Below, in pieces: positions 7,549-14,910 of a DNA stretch of 64,000 nucleotides. Made by a program: the position numbers and the translations under genes. The notes below the pieces were generated by a model, which saw only the letters and a program-made list of their open reading frames with translations, ran no database searches and was not told the DNA's origin. Position 1 is the stretch's first letter. Every line of letters starts with the position of its first letter. The DNA comes from Nonomuraea guangzhouensis (lineage in GTDB: Bacteria > Actinomycetota > Actinomycetes > Streptosporangiales > Streptosporangiaceae). The stretch lies in assembly GCF_019396345.1 (NCBI RefSeq), contig NZ_JAHKRM010000015.1:175642-239641 (forward strand), given 5' to 3'.

Positions 7549-8745
7549 GTGACGGAATACCGCTGGCTGCTGCCCTCGGTCCTGCTGGGGGACGGCGACG
7601 AGCGGCGTCCGGTGCGGCGCTCGACCCGGGACTGGATCGTCGACGTCCTGATGTTCCTGGCCGCCTGCGGGCTGGCCCTGCTGACCCTGCCGGACCTGGA
7701 GGGTCAGCCGGCGCCCGTGGTGGTGATCGAGCAGGTGGTCGGCGCGCTGTCGTGCGCGGCGGTGTGGCTGCGCCGCAGGTGGCCGGTCGCCCTGGCGCTG
7801 GTGACGTCGGTGCTGTCGGTGTACCTGACGATGGTGGGCGGGGCCGCGGCCGTCGCCCTGTTCACCGTGGCGGTGCACCGCCCGTTCAAGATCTCCGGCC
7901 CGATCCTGCTGCTCGGCTTCCTGACGCTGATCCCGTTCTCCTTCCTCAGGCCCGACGCGGAGCTGGGCGTGCTGGGGGTGGCCATCATCGGGGTGGCCAT
8001 CGGGCTGACGGTGTTCGCCTGGGGCATCGTGGTCCGGGCCAGGCGGCAGCTCGTCTGGTCGCTCAGGCAGCGCGCCGACATCGCGGCGGAGGAGGCCAAG
8101 CGGCTCGAACGCGAGCGGATCGCCAGGGAGATGCACGACGTGCTCGCGCACCGCATCTCCATGCTCAGCCTGCACGCGGGCGCGCTGGAGTTCCGGCCCG
8201 ACGCGCCCGCCGAGGAGATCGCCAGGGCCGCCGGGGCGATCAGGAACAGCGCCCACCACGCGCTGCAGGACCTGCGCGAGGTGATCGGCGTGCTGCGCCA
8301 CTCGGCGCCCCCGGCCGGCGACCCCGTCCCCGACCGGCCGCAGCCCACGCTGGCCGACCTGCACCCGCTGATCGAGGAGTGCCACGAGGCGGGCATGGAG
8401 GTGGACCTCGCCCTGGACGCCGGGGACGCGCCGGAGGGGCTGGGGCGCAACGTCTACCGCATCGTCCAGGAGGCGCTCACGAACGCGCGCAAGCACGCGA
8501 GCGGCGCTCCGGTGACGGTCACCGTCGCCGGCGGTCCGGGCACGGGCCTGACGACGGAGGTCCGCAACCCGCTCCGGGTACGGCAGATCACCCGCATCCC
8601 CGGAGCCGGAGCCGGGCTCATCGGCCTGACCGAACGGGCCCAGCTCGCGGGCGGGCGACTCGAACACGGCGCGACCCGGGAGGGCGACTTCCTGGTGCGT
8701 GCCTGGTTACCGTGGCCGGTGGAGACTTCCCGGGAGGACACATGA
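7549..8745 (+). CDS. NarL-type sensor histidine kinase
   Basis: 398 residues from GTG 7549 with GGGGAA upstream. Five to six transmembrane helices fill residues 25-165, followed by a HisKA_3 dimerisation domain with phospho-acceptor His196 in REMHDVLAHRISM, and a GHKL ATPase domain with the N-box YRIVQEALTNARKHA and the glycine box GAGLIGLTERA. The short loops suggest detection within the membrane rather than a large outside sensor. The stop overlaps the response regulator start (ATGA). Divergent from the PH-domain operon, which may be a target. The signal is unknown. Confidence 0.92.
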   Translation: MTEYRWLLPSVLLGDGDERRPVRRSTRDWIVDVLMFLAACGLALLTLPDLEGQPAPVVVIEQVVGALSCAAVWLRRRWPVALALVTSVLSVYLTMVGGAAAVALFTVAVHRPFKISGPILLLGFLTLIPFSFLRPDAELGVLGVAIIGVAIGLTVFAWGIVVRARRQLVWSLRQRADIAAEEAKRLERERIAREMHDVLAHRISMLSLHAGALEFRPDAPAEEIARAAGAIRNSAHHALQDLREVIGVLRHSAPPAGDPVPDRPQPTLADLHPLIEECHEAGMEVDLALDAGDAPEGLGRNVYRIVQEALTNARKHASGAPVTVTVAGGPGTGLTTEVRNPLRVRQITRIPGAGAGLIGLTERAQLAGGRLEHGATREGDFLVRAWLPWPVETSREDT

Positions 8746-9398
8746 CCGCGCCGATCCGCGTACTGATCGTCGACGACGACGCCCTGGTGCGCGCCGGGCT
8801 GTCGATGATCCTGGGCGGGACCGGCGACATCCGGATCGTGGCCGAGGCGGGCGACGGCTCCGAGGTGCCGCCGCTGGTCGCCGAGCACCGGCCCGACGTG
8901 GTGCTGATGGACATCCGGATGCCCGACGTCGACGGGCTCACCGCGACCGAGACCCTGCGTACGGCCAAGTCGCCGCCCGAGGTGGTGGTGCTGACCACCT
9001 TCCACGCCGACGCCCAGGTGGTGCGGGCGCTGCGGGCGGGAGCGGCGGGCTTCCTGCTCAAGGACATCCCGCCGCGCGAGCTGGTCGAGGCGATCAGGAA
9101 GGTGGCGGCGGGCGAGCCGATCCTGTCGCCCGCCGTGACCCGCCAGCTCATCGCGCACGTCTCCGACGGCGGCGCGGACCGGCGTACGGACCGGGCCCGC
9201 GGGCTGCTCGACCGGCTCAGCGAGCGTGAGCGGGAGGTGGCGCTGGCCGTCGGCCAGGGCAAGTCGAACGCCGCCATCGGCGGCGAGCTCTACATGAGCG
9301 TGGCCACGGTCAAGGCGCACGTCTCGCGGATCCTCACCAAGCTGGACCTGAACAACCGGGTGCAGATCGCGCTCATGGTGTACGACGCCAGCCTTTGA
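8742..9398 (+). CDS. NarL/FixJ-type response regulator
   Basis: 218 residues. The receiver domain has the acidic pocket Asp11-13 and phospho-acceptor Asp57 in VVLMDIRMPD, with the conserved Lys in GFLLKD. The C-terminal LuxR-type helix-turn-helix contains LSEREREVALAVGQGKSNAAIG and the recognition stretch SVATVKAHVSRIL. The GGGAGGA ribosome site lies inside the end of the kinase gene, and the ATG overlaps its stop, so the pair is translationally coupled. The 3' end overlaps the convergent phosphotransferase gene by 26 bp. Confidence 0.93.
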   Translation: MTAPIRVLIVDDDALVRAGLSMILGGTGDIRIVAEAGDGSEVPPLVAEHRPDVVLMDIRMPDVDGLTATETLRTAKSPPEVVVLTTFHADAQVVRALRAGAAGFLLKDIPPRELVEAIRKVAAGEPILSPAVTRQLIAHVSDGGADRRTDRARGLLDRLSEREREVALAVGQGKSNAAIGGELYMSVATVKAHVSRILTKLDLNNRVQIALMVYDASL

Positions 9399-10449
9399 GC
9401 ATCCGCTCGATCGTGGCCCGGTGCAGCACCAGGTCGTCGGGGTCGTCCGGCCTGGGCTGCTCGCCGAAGTGGATCCGGCGCTGCCACACCCTGGCCATGA
9501 TGGCGCCGTGCCGCAGCGCCGCGTACATCTCGTAGAACTCCATGTCCCGCGCCCGATAACCCGTCAGCTCCCGATATTTCCCGCAAACGTCGGCGCGTCG
9601 CATGAAGTCCGGAATTCCGGGCATACCCACGGACTCCGTGAGGTCCTGGAAGAAACGGTGCAGGAAGATCATCCACCCCAGATCGAGCTCGCGCGGCCCC
9701 ACCGCCGCCATCTCCCAGTCGAACACCGCCACCGGCGTGAAGTCGCGATACATCACGTTCCCGATGCGGGCGTCGCCCCAGCAGAGCACGTCGGGCCCCG
9801 GGTCGGCCGGCCAGTGCGCCTCCAGCCAGTCGAAGCCCCGCTCCAGCAGCGGGATGCGCGTGGTGCCGTGCGCCCACTCGTAATAGGCGTACTGCTCGTC
9901 CACGTGGCGGCGCAGCCCGCCCTCGGGAAGCACGGCCAGGTCATGCGCGGTGAACGGCGCGTCGTGCAGCGCCGCCAGGATCGCCACCGTCGCGTCCTGC
10001 AGCCGTCGTCGATCGGGCGGCGCCGCGTCGAGCAGCCAGCCCTCGAAGGTGTACGGCAGGACGTCGGGTGGTACGTCCCCATCCTCCCGTTCCATCACGA
10101 AAAACGGGGTGCCCAGTGGGCCGGGGTCGGGCTCGAACCACAGGGCCCTCGGTGCTGGGATTCCAGCTTTTTCCCTGGCAGAACGCATGATCTCGAACTG
10201 GGTCCGCAAATCGTACGAAGGGAAAACCGGTACGGCCTCCTGGGCGGGCGCCATCCTGGCCACGCACCGGGTACGCTCGCCGGACCACGACGCGGTGAAG
10301 AAGAGGGTCTCGCTCGACATGCCGTTTCCCGTAGGCCGCGAAAGTTCGGAGACCGTCACCGGCCGTTCGACGCGTCCGCTGAGCCAGGCACCCACCCGAT
10401 CACGCAGTTCATCCAGGTCACGGGTGGAGGTACGCATCTGGTCCGTCAT
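9373..10449 (-). CDS. Aminoglycoside-phosphotransferase-fold protein (acyl-CoA dehydrogenase-associated type)
   Basis: 358 residues from ATG 10449, preceded by GGAGG at 6 nt; an upstream in-frame ATG was rejected. Kinase-like fold with the N-lobe pattern ETLFFTASW, the catalytic loop CWGDARIGNVMY (Brenner-type, with Asp and Asn) and the DFG-equivalent FDWEMAAVG. The closest general type is the phosphotransferase family often found near acyl-CoA dehydrogenases (the N-terminal domain of human ACAD10/11), rather than true drug resistance enzymes. The substrate is unknown. KstR2-like and TetR-like palindromes sit upstream at 10511 and 10535. Confidence 0.8.
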   Translation of the reverse strand: MTDQMRTSTRDLDELRDRVGAWLSGRVERPVTVSELSRPTGNGMSSETLFFTASWSGERTRCVARMAPAQEAVPVFPSYDLRTQFEIMRSAREKAGIPAPRALWFEPDPGPLGTPFFVMEREDGDVPPDVLPYTFEGWLLDAAPPDRRRLQDATVAILAALHDAPFTAHDLAVLPEGGLRRHVDEQYAYYEWAHGTTRIPLLERGFDWLEAHWPADPGPDVLCWGDARIGNVMYRDFTPVAVFDWEMAAVGPRELDLGWMIFLHRFFQDLTESVGMPGIPDFMRRADVCGKYRELTGYRARDMEFYEMYAALRHGAIMARVWQRRIHFGEQPRPDDPDDLVLHRATIERMLKGWRRTP

Positions 10450-10510
10450 GGTCGGCCTCCAGGGTGAACACGGGGTGAACGCGGGCCCCGGCACAGTCGT
10501 ATACCCCTAG

Positions 10511-10545
10511 CAAGCGCTTGTCCATATGCGACCTACCGTTACGGT
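10511..10545. promoter_or_regulatory. Two palindromes in the divergent phosphotransferase/NYN promoter region
   Basis: CAAGCGCTTG (10511-10520) fits the core of the KstR2-type operator AnCAAGnnCTTGnT at all but one position. ACCGTTACGGT (10535-10545) is a second perfect dyad with a one-base centre; it overlaps a possible -35 (TTACGG, 10539-10544), which is 18 bp from a TACCCT -10 box (10563-10568) of the NYN gene. Both look like TetR-family sites, but no TetR gene is adjacent. Confidence 0.45.
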
Positions 10546-10602
10546 CAGGTACACGACAGCCGTACCCTTGTCTGAAAGGGCATGTCACGAAGGGACCGTG
10601 GG

Positions 10603-11925
10603 ATGAGTTCAGCGGGTGAAGGCCTGTCTCGCCCGCTTCCCGAGCAGGTGAGACTCAACGTCGTCGATCTGGCGGCACAGGTTCTCGGGTCCATGCCCGC
10701 TGCCACGATTCCGCCGCCGCTGCGCGGGATCGCCAAATTCGACCCGCGCAAGCGCGCCAAACTGGGCAGCGCGCCCATCGCCGCGCAATTGGAGAACGAC
10801 AAGGAGTTCCGCGAGGTGGTCGCCGAGTCGGTGGCCGCCGGCTGGCCCGAGCTCGTCGCCTCGCTGGTCGAGGGCAACGTGCCGCCCGCCGCCGACCCCG
10901 TGCTGGTGGCCGCCGCGGCCTACCTGACGCGCCCGGTCGGCTGGGCGGAGATGGTCGAGGCCGCCCGGGCCGACCTGGAGCAGTCGGCGGTCGCGGCCGA
11001 GGGCTCCGAGCGTGAAGAGGCGGTCAACCGGCTGCGGGAGCAGCTCGCCGCCCAGAAGAGCGCCGCCAAGGAGGAGTCCGACCGGCTGCGCGAGCAGCTC
11101 AGGCTGGCCCGCGCCGAGAACTCCGACCTGCGCCGCAAGCTCCACGACGCCCGCGAGCGGAGCAAGGCCGCTGTGCGCCGCGCGGAGGAGATGGAGCACG
11201 CGGCCGACGACGCCAAGTCCGCCGCCTCGGCGGCGGGCAGCGCGGGCGAGTCGGAGCTGCGCAGGCTCCGTGAGCGGCTGGCCGACGTGGAGAAACAGCT
11301 CGAAGCCTCGCGCCGGGCCGCGCGCGAGGGCAGGAGCATCGAGGACGCCCGCGTCAGAGTGCTGCTCGACGCGCTCCAGGACGCCTCCGCCGGGCTGCGC
11401 AGGGAGCTGGCCCTGCCCACCATGATCAGCAGGCCCGCCGACTCGGTCGCCGCGCTCACGGGCGAGCGCCCGGGCGTCAGAGGCGTGCCCGCGCGCGCCC
11501 TGGCCGACGACGATCCGCAGCTGCTCGACCAGTTGCTCGCGCTGCCGCAGGTGCACCTGATCATCGACGGCTACAACGTGACCAAGACCGGCTACGGCAC
11601 GCTGACCCTGGCCGATCAGCGCACCCGGCTGATGACCGGCCTCGGCGGGCTGGTCGCGCAGACCAGGGTCGAGGTGACCGTGGTCTTCGACGGCGCCGAG
11701 CTCAACGCGCCCGTCCAGGTGGTGGCGCCGCGCGGCGTGCGGGTGCTGTTCAGCGCGCCCGGCGAGATCGCCGACGACCTGATCCGCCAGCTCGTCCGGG
11801 CCGAGCCGCCCGGCCGGGCCATGGCGGTGGTCTCCTCCGATCGCGAGGTGGCCGAGTCCGTCCGCCGCATGGGAGCCAGACCGGTTCCGTCAGGTCTGCT
11901 GCTGCGCAGGCTGGGCCGCGCCTAG
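10603..11925 (+). CDS. NYN-domain (YacP-like) ribonuclease with a central coiled coil
   Basis: 440 residues from ATG 10603, chosen for GAAGGG 7 nt upstream; ATG 10582 is an in-frame alternative. An N-terminal alpha-helical region of about 120 residues is followed by a long heptad-rich coiled coil (about 125-260, for example NRLREQLAAQK and SELRRLRERLADVEKQL). The C-terminal NYN/PIN-like nuclease domain has LIIDGYNVTK, VVFDGAE, PGEIADDLI and VVSSDREV, whose Asp residues form the metal site. The C-terminal domain matches the YacP/Rae1 endoribonuclease family. The protein probably works in RNA turnover or ribosome-associated cleavage. The coiled coil could mediate oligomerisation. Confidence 0.85.
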   Translation: MSSAGEGLSRPLPEQVRLNVVDLAAQVLGSMPAATIPPPLRGIAKFDPRKRAKLGSAPIAAQLENDKEFREVVAESVAAGWPELVASLVEGNVPPAADPVLVAAAAYLTRPVGWAEMVEAARADLEQSAVAAEGSEREEAVNRLREQLAAQKSAAKEESDRLREQLRLARAENSDLRRKLHDARERSKAAVRRAEEMEHAADDAKSAASAAGSAGESELRRLRERLADVEKQLEASRRAAREGRSIEDARVRVLLDALQDASAGLRRELALPTMISRPADSVAALTGERPGVRGVPARALADDDPQLLDQLLALPQVHLIIDGYNVTKTGYGTLTLADQRTRLMTGLGGLVAQTRVEVTVVFDGAELNAPVQVVAPRGVRVLFSAPGEIADDLIRQLVRAEPPGRAMAVVSSDREVAESVRRMGARPVPSGLLLRRLGRA

Positions 11926-12009
11926 ATTACGAATCGGCCGTTCAGTTCAAAGCTCACCCGCCACTTCTGTACCATTTCGCCCCAGATGTATTCCCTGGGA
12001 GGCGACACT

Positions 12010-12984
12010 GTGAGGTTTGGCCGGGTGCCACTGGCTGCGGGTCTCGCGATCGGGCTGCTGCTGTCCCCAACGAGCGAGGCACTCGCCGCGCCGAAGCCCA
12101 CGATCAAGCAGGCGAAAGCCAAGCTGAAGAAGTTGAACGACAAGGCCGACAAGGTCGTCGACCGCTACAACACGGCGACCGAGAAGTACAAGGCGGCCCA
12201 GGGCGAGTACGGGAAGCTGAACGCGAGCTACAAGCGCAAGCTGGAGACGGTCGCAACGCTGCGCGCCCAGGTGGTCGCGATGGCCGTCGACACCTACAAG
12301 CTCGGCCCCGACGCCCGCTCCTGGCCCACGATGGTCGGCCAGCCGGACCCCACGGGCATGCTGGGCAGCCTGGCGCTCGCGGACCGGCTGTCGCAGGAGA
12401 AGATGGCGCGGCTGGCCGCCTTCGACCGGGAGAACCGCGGCCTCAAGGACGAGCGCGACAAGGCCGAGACGGCGCTGCAGGCGGCCGACAAGGAGCGCGA
12501 CGGGGTCGAGAAGGAGCGCTCGGAGGTCCGCAAGCTCATCGCGCAGCAGAAGAAGCTGCTCGAGAAGCTCGGCGCCTACAAGACCGGCGACCCGAACAGC
12601 ACCGGCATCAAGTACACGGGCGCGGCCTCCGGCAACGCCGCCGCGGTGCTCAGGTTCGCGTACGCGCAGGTGGGCAAGCCGTACGTGTTCGGCGGCACTG
12701 GCCCGCGCGGGTGGGACTGCTCGGGGCTCACACAGGCGTCGTGGCGCGCGGGGGGCGTGTCCCTGCCTCGCACCACCTGGCAGCAGTGGGCGTGGGGGTC
12801 CTCGCGGAAGGTGGATCTGAAGGATCTGCAGCCGGGCGATCTCATCTTCAGCTCGGGGCTGGGACATGTCAGCATTTATGCGGGCAACGGGCAGATCGTG
12901 CACGCGCCCCAGACCGGCGACGTCGTCAAAGTCGTCACCCTCTCCTCGTACGGTGGCACGCTGGTGGGGGCTATCCGTCCGTAG
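12010..12984 (+). CDS. Secreted NlpC/P60 cell-wall endopeptidase with coiled-coil N-terminus (RipA-like)
   Basis: 324 residues from GTG 12010 with GGGAGG 7 nt before it. Signal peptide RFGRVPLAAGLAIGLLL ends near ALAA. Residues 30-190 are Lys/Glu-rich heptads like the N-terminal coiled coil of RipA-type hydrolases, which holds the enzyme inactive or recruits it to the divisome. The catalytic NlpC/P60 domain has Cys237 in WDCSGLTQASW, His286 in GHVSIYAG and a third polar residue at His298. It should cut D-Glu-diaminopimelate bonds in peptidoglycan stem peptides. The leader is too short for a riboswitch, unlike the next hydrolase gene. Confidence 0.9.
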   Translation: MRFGRVPLAAGLAIGLLLSPTSEALAAPKPTIKQAKAKLKKLNDKADKVVDRYNTATEKYKAAQGEYGKLNASYKRKLETVATLRAQVVAMAVDTYKLGPDARSWPTMVGQPDPTGMLGSLALADRLSQEKMARLAAFDRENRGLKDERDKAETALQAADKERDGVEKERSEVRKLIAQQKKLLEKLGAYKTGDPNSTGIKYTGAASGNAAAVLRFAYAQVGKPYVFGGTGPRGWDCSGLTQASWRAGGVSLPRTTWQQWAWGSSRKVDLKDLQPGDLIFSSGLGHVSIYAGNGQIVHAPQTGDVVKVVTLSSYGGTLVGAIRP

Positions 12985-12993
12985 CGTCGTTTT

Positions 12994-13335
12994 TTAAGGG
13001 CGTTGTTTTTTGTACGGCCAAGCACGGTGGGCCCCGCCCGCCGTGCGGGGCCGGGGTCTGTCCAGGGGCACGCTTCTCCGGTGGAGACGGCTGGGCGCCG
13101 TGACGTGCGCATTCTTGGCCCCGGTCCGTGGATTTCGGCACCCGGTGTCGTGTCGAGAAGTGAGAAATGCCACGTCGGTGTCGTTGTTCTCGGCGTGTGT
13201 CGCGAACTCAGCGTGGTGTTTTCCGGCCTTTAGCGTGGCGTGCCTGGCCCTCTCGGCGTGCGAGTAACCCCAGACCACGAGAACGCCCGTCTTCGGGTCG
13301 GCCTCATCGCCTTGGGCCGTCAGCGCGAGCGCCAC
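12994..13335 (-). CDS. Uncertain small ORF, possibly a gene remnant
   Basis: 113 codons from GTG 13335, with the frame open about 50 further codons upstream but without a usable start. The N-terminal half (ADPKTGVLVVWGYSHAERA and HAENNDTDVAFLTS) has ordinary protein-like composition, while the last 40 residues are Arg/Pro-rich and run across the hairpin at 13030. No ribosome site. No family recognised. It could be the decayed end of a former gene, or chance. It is listed because the frame is long in the 900-bp gap before the second NlpC gene. Confidence 0.2.
   Translation of the reverse strand: MALALTAQGDEADPKTGVLVVWGYSHAERARHATLKAGKHHAEFATHAENNDTDVAFLTSRHDTGCRNPRTGAKNAHVTAPSRLHRRSVPLDRPRPRTAGGAHRAWPYKKQRP
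13030..13052 (+). terminator. Hairpin downstream of the first NlpC/P60 gene
   Basis: GGCCCCGC (13030-13037) pairs perfectly with GCGGGGCC (13045-13052) across a 7-nt loop, 45 bp after the stop at 12984. Two T-runs (12990-12996 and 13006-13012) lie between stop and hairpin rather than after it. Confidence 0.5.
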
Positions 13336-13523
13336 GTAGGGGAGGCGGAGTGTCGGCGCAGGGCCCGCGTCGACGATACCTGCGGTCGGGTCATGCCCGT
13401 TGTGCTTTTCGCATGCTTGCTGATCCGCGACGTCCGGCCGGAGATCGTCGAGGGGTCTGGTGTCAACGGGATTAGTGGTGCAGAAGTGACGAATGGGACC
13501 TGACAGATCAGGGTTTCGTCAAG

Positions 13524-13539
13524 TGTGACAAGGGTCACA
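13524..13539. promoter_or_regulatory. CRP-type operator upstream of the c-di-AMP riboswitch
   Basis: Exact match to the TGTGA-N6-TCACA consensus bound by Crp of Mycobacterium and Streptomyces. A TAACAT -10-like box follows at 13546. The site is about 230 bp upstream of the riboswitch and about 400 bp from the hydrolase start, so the gene probably has a long leader under cAMP-type control as well as c-di-AMP control. The Crp/Fnr protein at 39277 is one candidate regulator; others outside the window are equally possible. Confidence 0.6.
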
Positions 13540-13752
13540 TTTGCGTAACATAAACCGCTGTTCCATCTGGGATTGCGACCCTGACTGACCCTCCTGCCTG
13601 ATCCTGACAACCCCATGACGGCTTTGCCAGTTCGTTACTGAGGGCGTAGCTTCTGGCCTCGCGGCGAACAAGCCATGGCGTCGCGGCTCTCCATCGGGTC
13701 TCCGATGTGGACAGATAAAAAACCGTTCGGTCACCGCCATTCCCAATGTCAT

Positions 13753-13905
13753 CAATGGCGGCGGTGATCTGCCGAGTCCGTGCAGCCAGGAGCACGGAGC
13801 CGGGGACCCAGCGATCCCCCCTCAGGGATCAGGGGTGAATCGGCGCTTATCGCGCCGTAGGGCGACTTCCAGGCCCGAATCCGTCAGCTAACCCGGTAGG
13901 CGTTC
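13753..13905 (+). ncRNA. c-di-AMP (ydaO/yuaA-type) riboswitch
   Basis: The segment contains the ordered conserved blocks of the ydaO class: GATCTGCCGAGTCC, CCAGGAGCACGGAGCCGGGG, ACCCAGCGATCC, AGGGGTGAATCG, GTAGGGCGACTTCC, and GGCCCGAATCCGTCAGC followed by TAACCCGGTAGGCG. In actinobacteria this class precedes wall-hydrolase genes (rpf, nlpC), and ligand binding turns expression off; here it precedes an NlpC/P60 gene. Upstream bases 13734-13744 can pair with the 5' part of the element (TCACCGCC with GGCGGTGA, or CCGCCATT with AATGGCGG), a possible alternative fold. Ends are approximate. Confidence 0.93.
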
Positions 13906-13927
13906 GTGGAAGATCCAAGGAGAAATC

Positions 13928-14509
13928 CTGTCTACCTCCCCGCATAACCCCCGTCTGTCCCGCCTTGCCCTGAGTGGCGCAGCGCTCACGATGACCGTGA
14001 CGGCCGGAGGTGTGGTCCTCCATGCCCCGACGGCGCAGGCGACGACGGCGCGCGAACCGGCCAGCATTTCCCGGACCACCACTTCGGCGGGTCAGACCGT
14101 CAAGTCCGTGAAGAAGGCCGTGCGCCAGACGGCGGTCGCTCGGCAACAGGCGAAAGCCCGCACTGCCGTATCCGTGGCCAAGGACCAGCTCGGTGACCCG
14201 TACCGTTACGGGGCCACAGGACCTGGTTCCTTCGACTGCTCCGGTCTCGTCCAGTACGCCTGGAAGAAGGCCGGCGTCAAGATCCCGCGCGTGACGAACA
14301 GCCAGTTCGCGCGTATCAAGAAGAAGGTCTCCTGGAAGAACCTGAAGCCAGGCGACCTGCTGTTCTTCCATGGGCTCGGCCACGTTGGCATGTTCGTCGG
14401 CAAGGGCAAGATGATTCATTCGCCGCGAACTGGTCAGACGGTGCGCATCGAGAAGCTCAGTGGATGGCGCAAGGCGTCGTTCGTGGGCGCGGTGCGTCCC
14501 GGTCTGTAA
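13928..14509 (+). CDS. Secreted NlpC/P60 peptidase under riboswitch control, apparent CTG start
   Basis: 193 residues if read from CTG 13928. AAGGAG (13917-13922) sits 5 nt before this CTG. Only that start gives a complete signal peptide: NPRLSRLALSGAALTMTV, then hydrophobic residues to PTAQA. The first ATG (13991) would lose the positively charged part. No ATG, GTG or TTG lies between the upstream in-frame stop at 13889 and 13991. The mature protein is a short Lys-rich linker and one NlpC/P60 domain with Cys104 in FDCSGLVQYAW, His152 in GHVGMFVG and His164 in MIHSP. It should cleave peptidoglycan stem peptides. Control by c-di-AMP ties it to turgor and wall homeostasis. It ends 30 bp before a strong terminator. 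Confidence 0.9.
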   Translation: MSTSPHNPRLSRLALSGAALTMTVTAGGVVLHAPTAQATTAREPASISRTTTSAGQTVKSVKKAVRQTAVARQQAKARTAVSVAKDQLGDPYRYGATGPGSFDCSGLVQYAWKKAGVKIPRVTNSQFARIKKKVSWKNLKPGDLLFFHGLGHVGMFVGKGKMIHSPRTGQTVRIEKLSGWRKASFVGAVRPGL

Positions 14510-14539
14510 GGCGGTGCGTACCTGCCTGTAACACCGTCA

Positions 14540-14573
14540 CGAAGGTCCCGTCCCGCTGGGGACGGGACCTTCG
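14540..14573 (+). terminator. Strong intrinsic terminator hairpin
   Basis: A perfect 15-bp stem, CGAAGGTCCCGTCCC (14540-14554) and its complement (14559-14573), with the tetraloop GCTG. It starts 30 bp after the NlpC/P60 stop. There is no U-tract, as is common in GC-rich actinobacteria. Confidence 0.85.
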
Positions 14574-14605
14574 CGCGTCCTGGTCCACTTCGCCGGATGG
14601 GCCTT

Positions 14606-14850
14606 TGGCCGGTACCGGTCCGTCTTGCCGGGGTGTTCCCTCTTGTGTGCGGGTCCGTCCGGCTGGGGTGTCCGCTCTTGTGTGCGGGTCCGTCCGGCTG
14701 GGGTGTCCGCTCTTGTGTGCGGGTCCGTCCGGCTGGGGTGTCCGCTCTTGTGTGCGGGTCCGTCCGGCTGGGGTGTCCGCTCTTGTGTGCCGGTCTGCCC
14801 GGCCGGGATGTCCCCTCATGTGTGCCGGTCTGCCCAGCCGGGGTCCCTTA
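14606..14850. repeat. 35-bp minisatellite array
   Basis: Units of exactly 35 bp, each opening with TCTTGTGTGC, start at 14641, 14676, 14711 and 14746 and are identical. Units at 14781 and 14816 are diverged, and a decayed copy precedes at about 14606. The array lies between a terminator and a leaderless promoter, outside any credible gene; because 35 is not a multiple of 3, copy-number changes would shift any reading frame. It would be suitable as a strain-typing VNTR locus. Confidence 0.9.
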
Positions 14851-14898
14851 CGCGTGCCGGGGACTCCCCGTGAGAGCCGGTCTTCTGCGGTGGGCGAC

Positions 14899-14904
14899 TA
14901 CGAT
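14899..14904 (+). promoter_or_regulatory. -10 box of a leaderless promoter
   Basis: TACGAT lies 6 nt before GTG 14911, and there is no Shine-Dalgarno sequence. This fixes the start of the following metalloprotease at 14911, although a longer frame runs back through the repeat array. Confidence 0.6.
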
Positions 14905-14910
14905 CGGGGC

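Noticed and set aside
9373..10449. Antibiotic resistance aminoglycoside phosphotransferase
   Set aside because: Fold and catalytic loop fit, but the CWGDARIGN loop and length point to the acyl-CoA-associated branch; no resistance context.
14457..14819. Minus-strand ORF through the 35-bp array, giving repeats such as DTPAGRTRTQE
   Set aside because: The period is not a multiple of 3, there is no ribosome site, and it runs through a strong terminator.
14606..14850. CRISPR array
   Set aside because: The whole 35-bp unit repeats without variable spacers, so it is a tandem minisatellite.
14464..14910. N-terminal extension of the HEXXH protease through the repeat array
   Set aside because: Begins inside the previous gene and crosses its terminator; a leaderless promoter and signal peptide fix the start at 14911.
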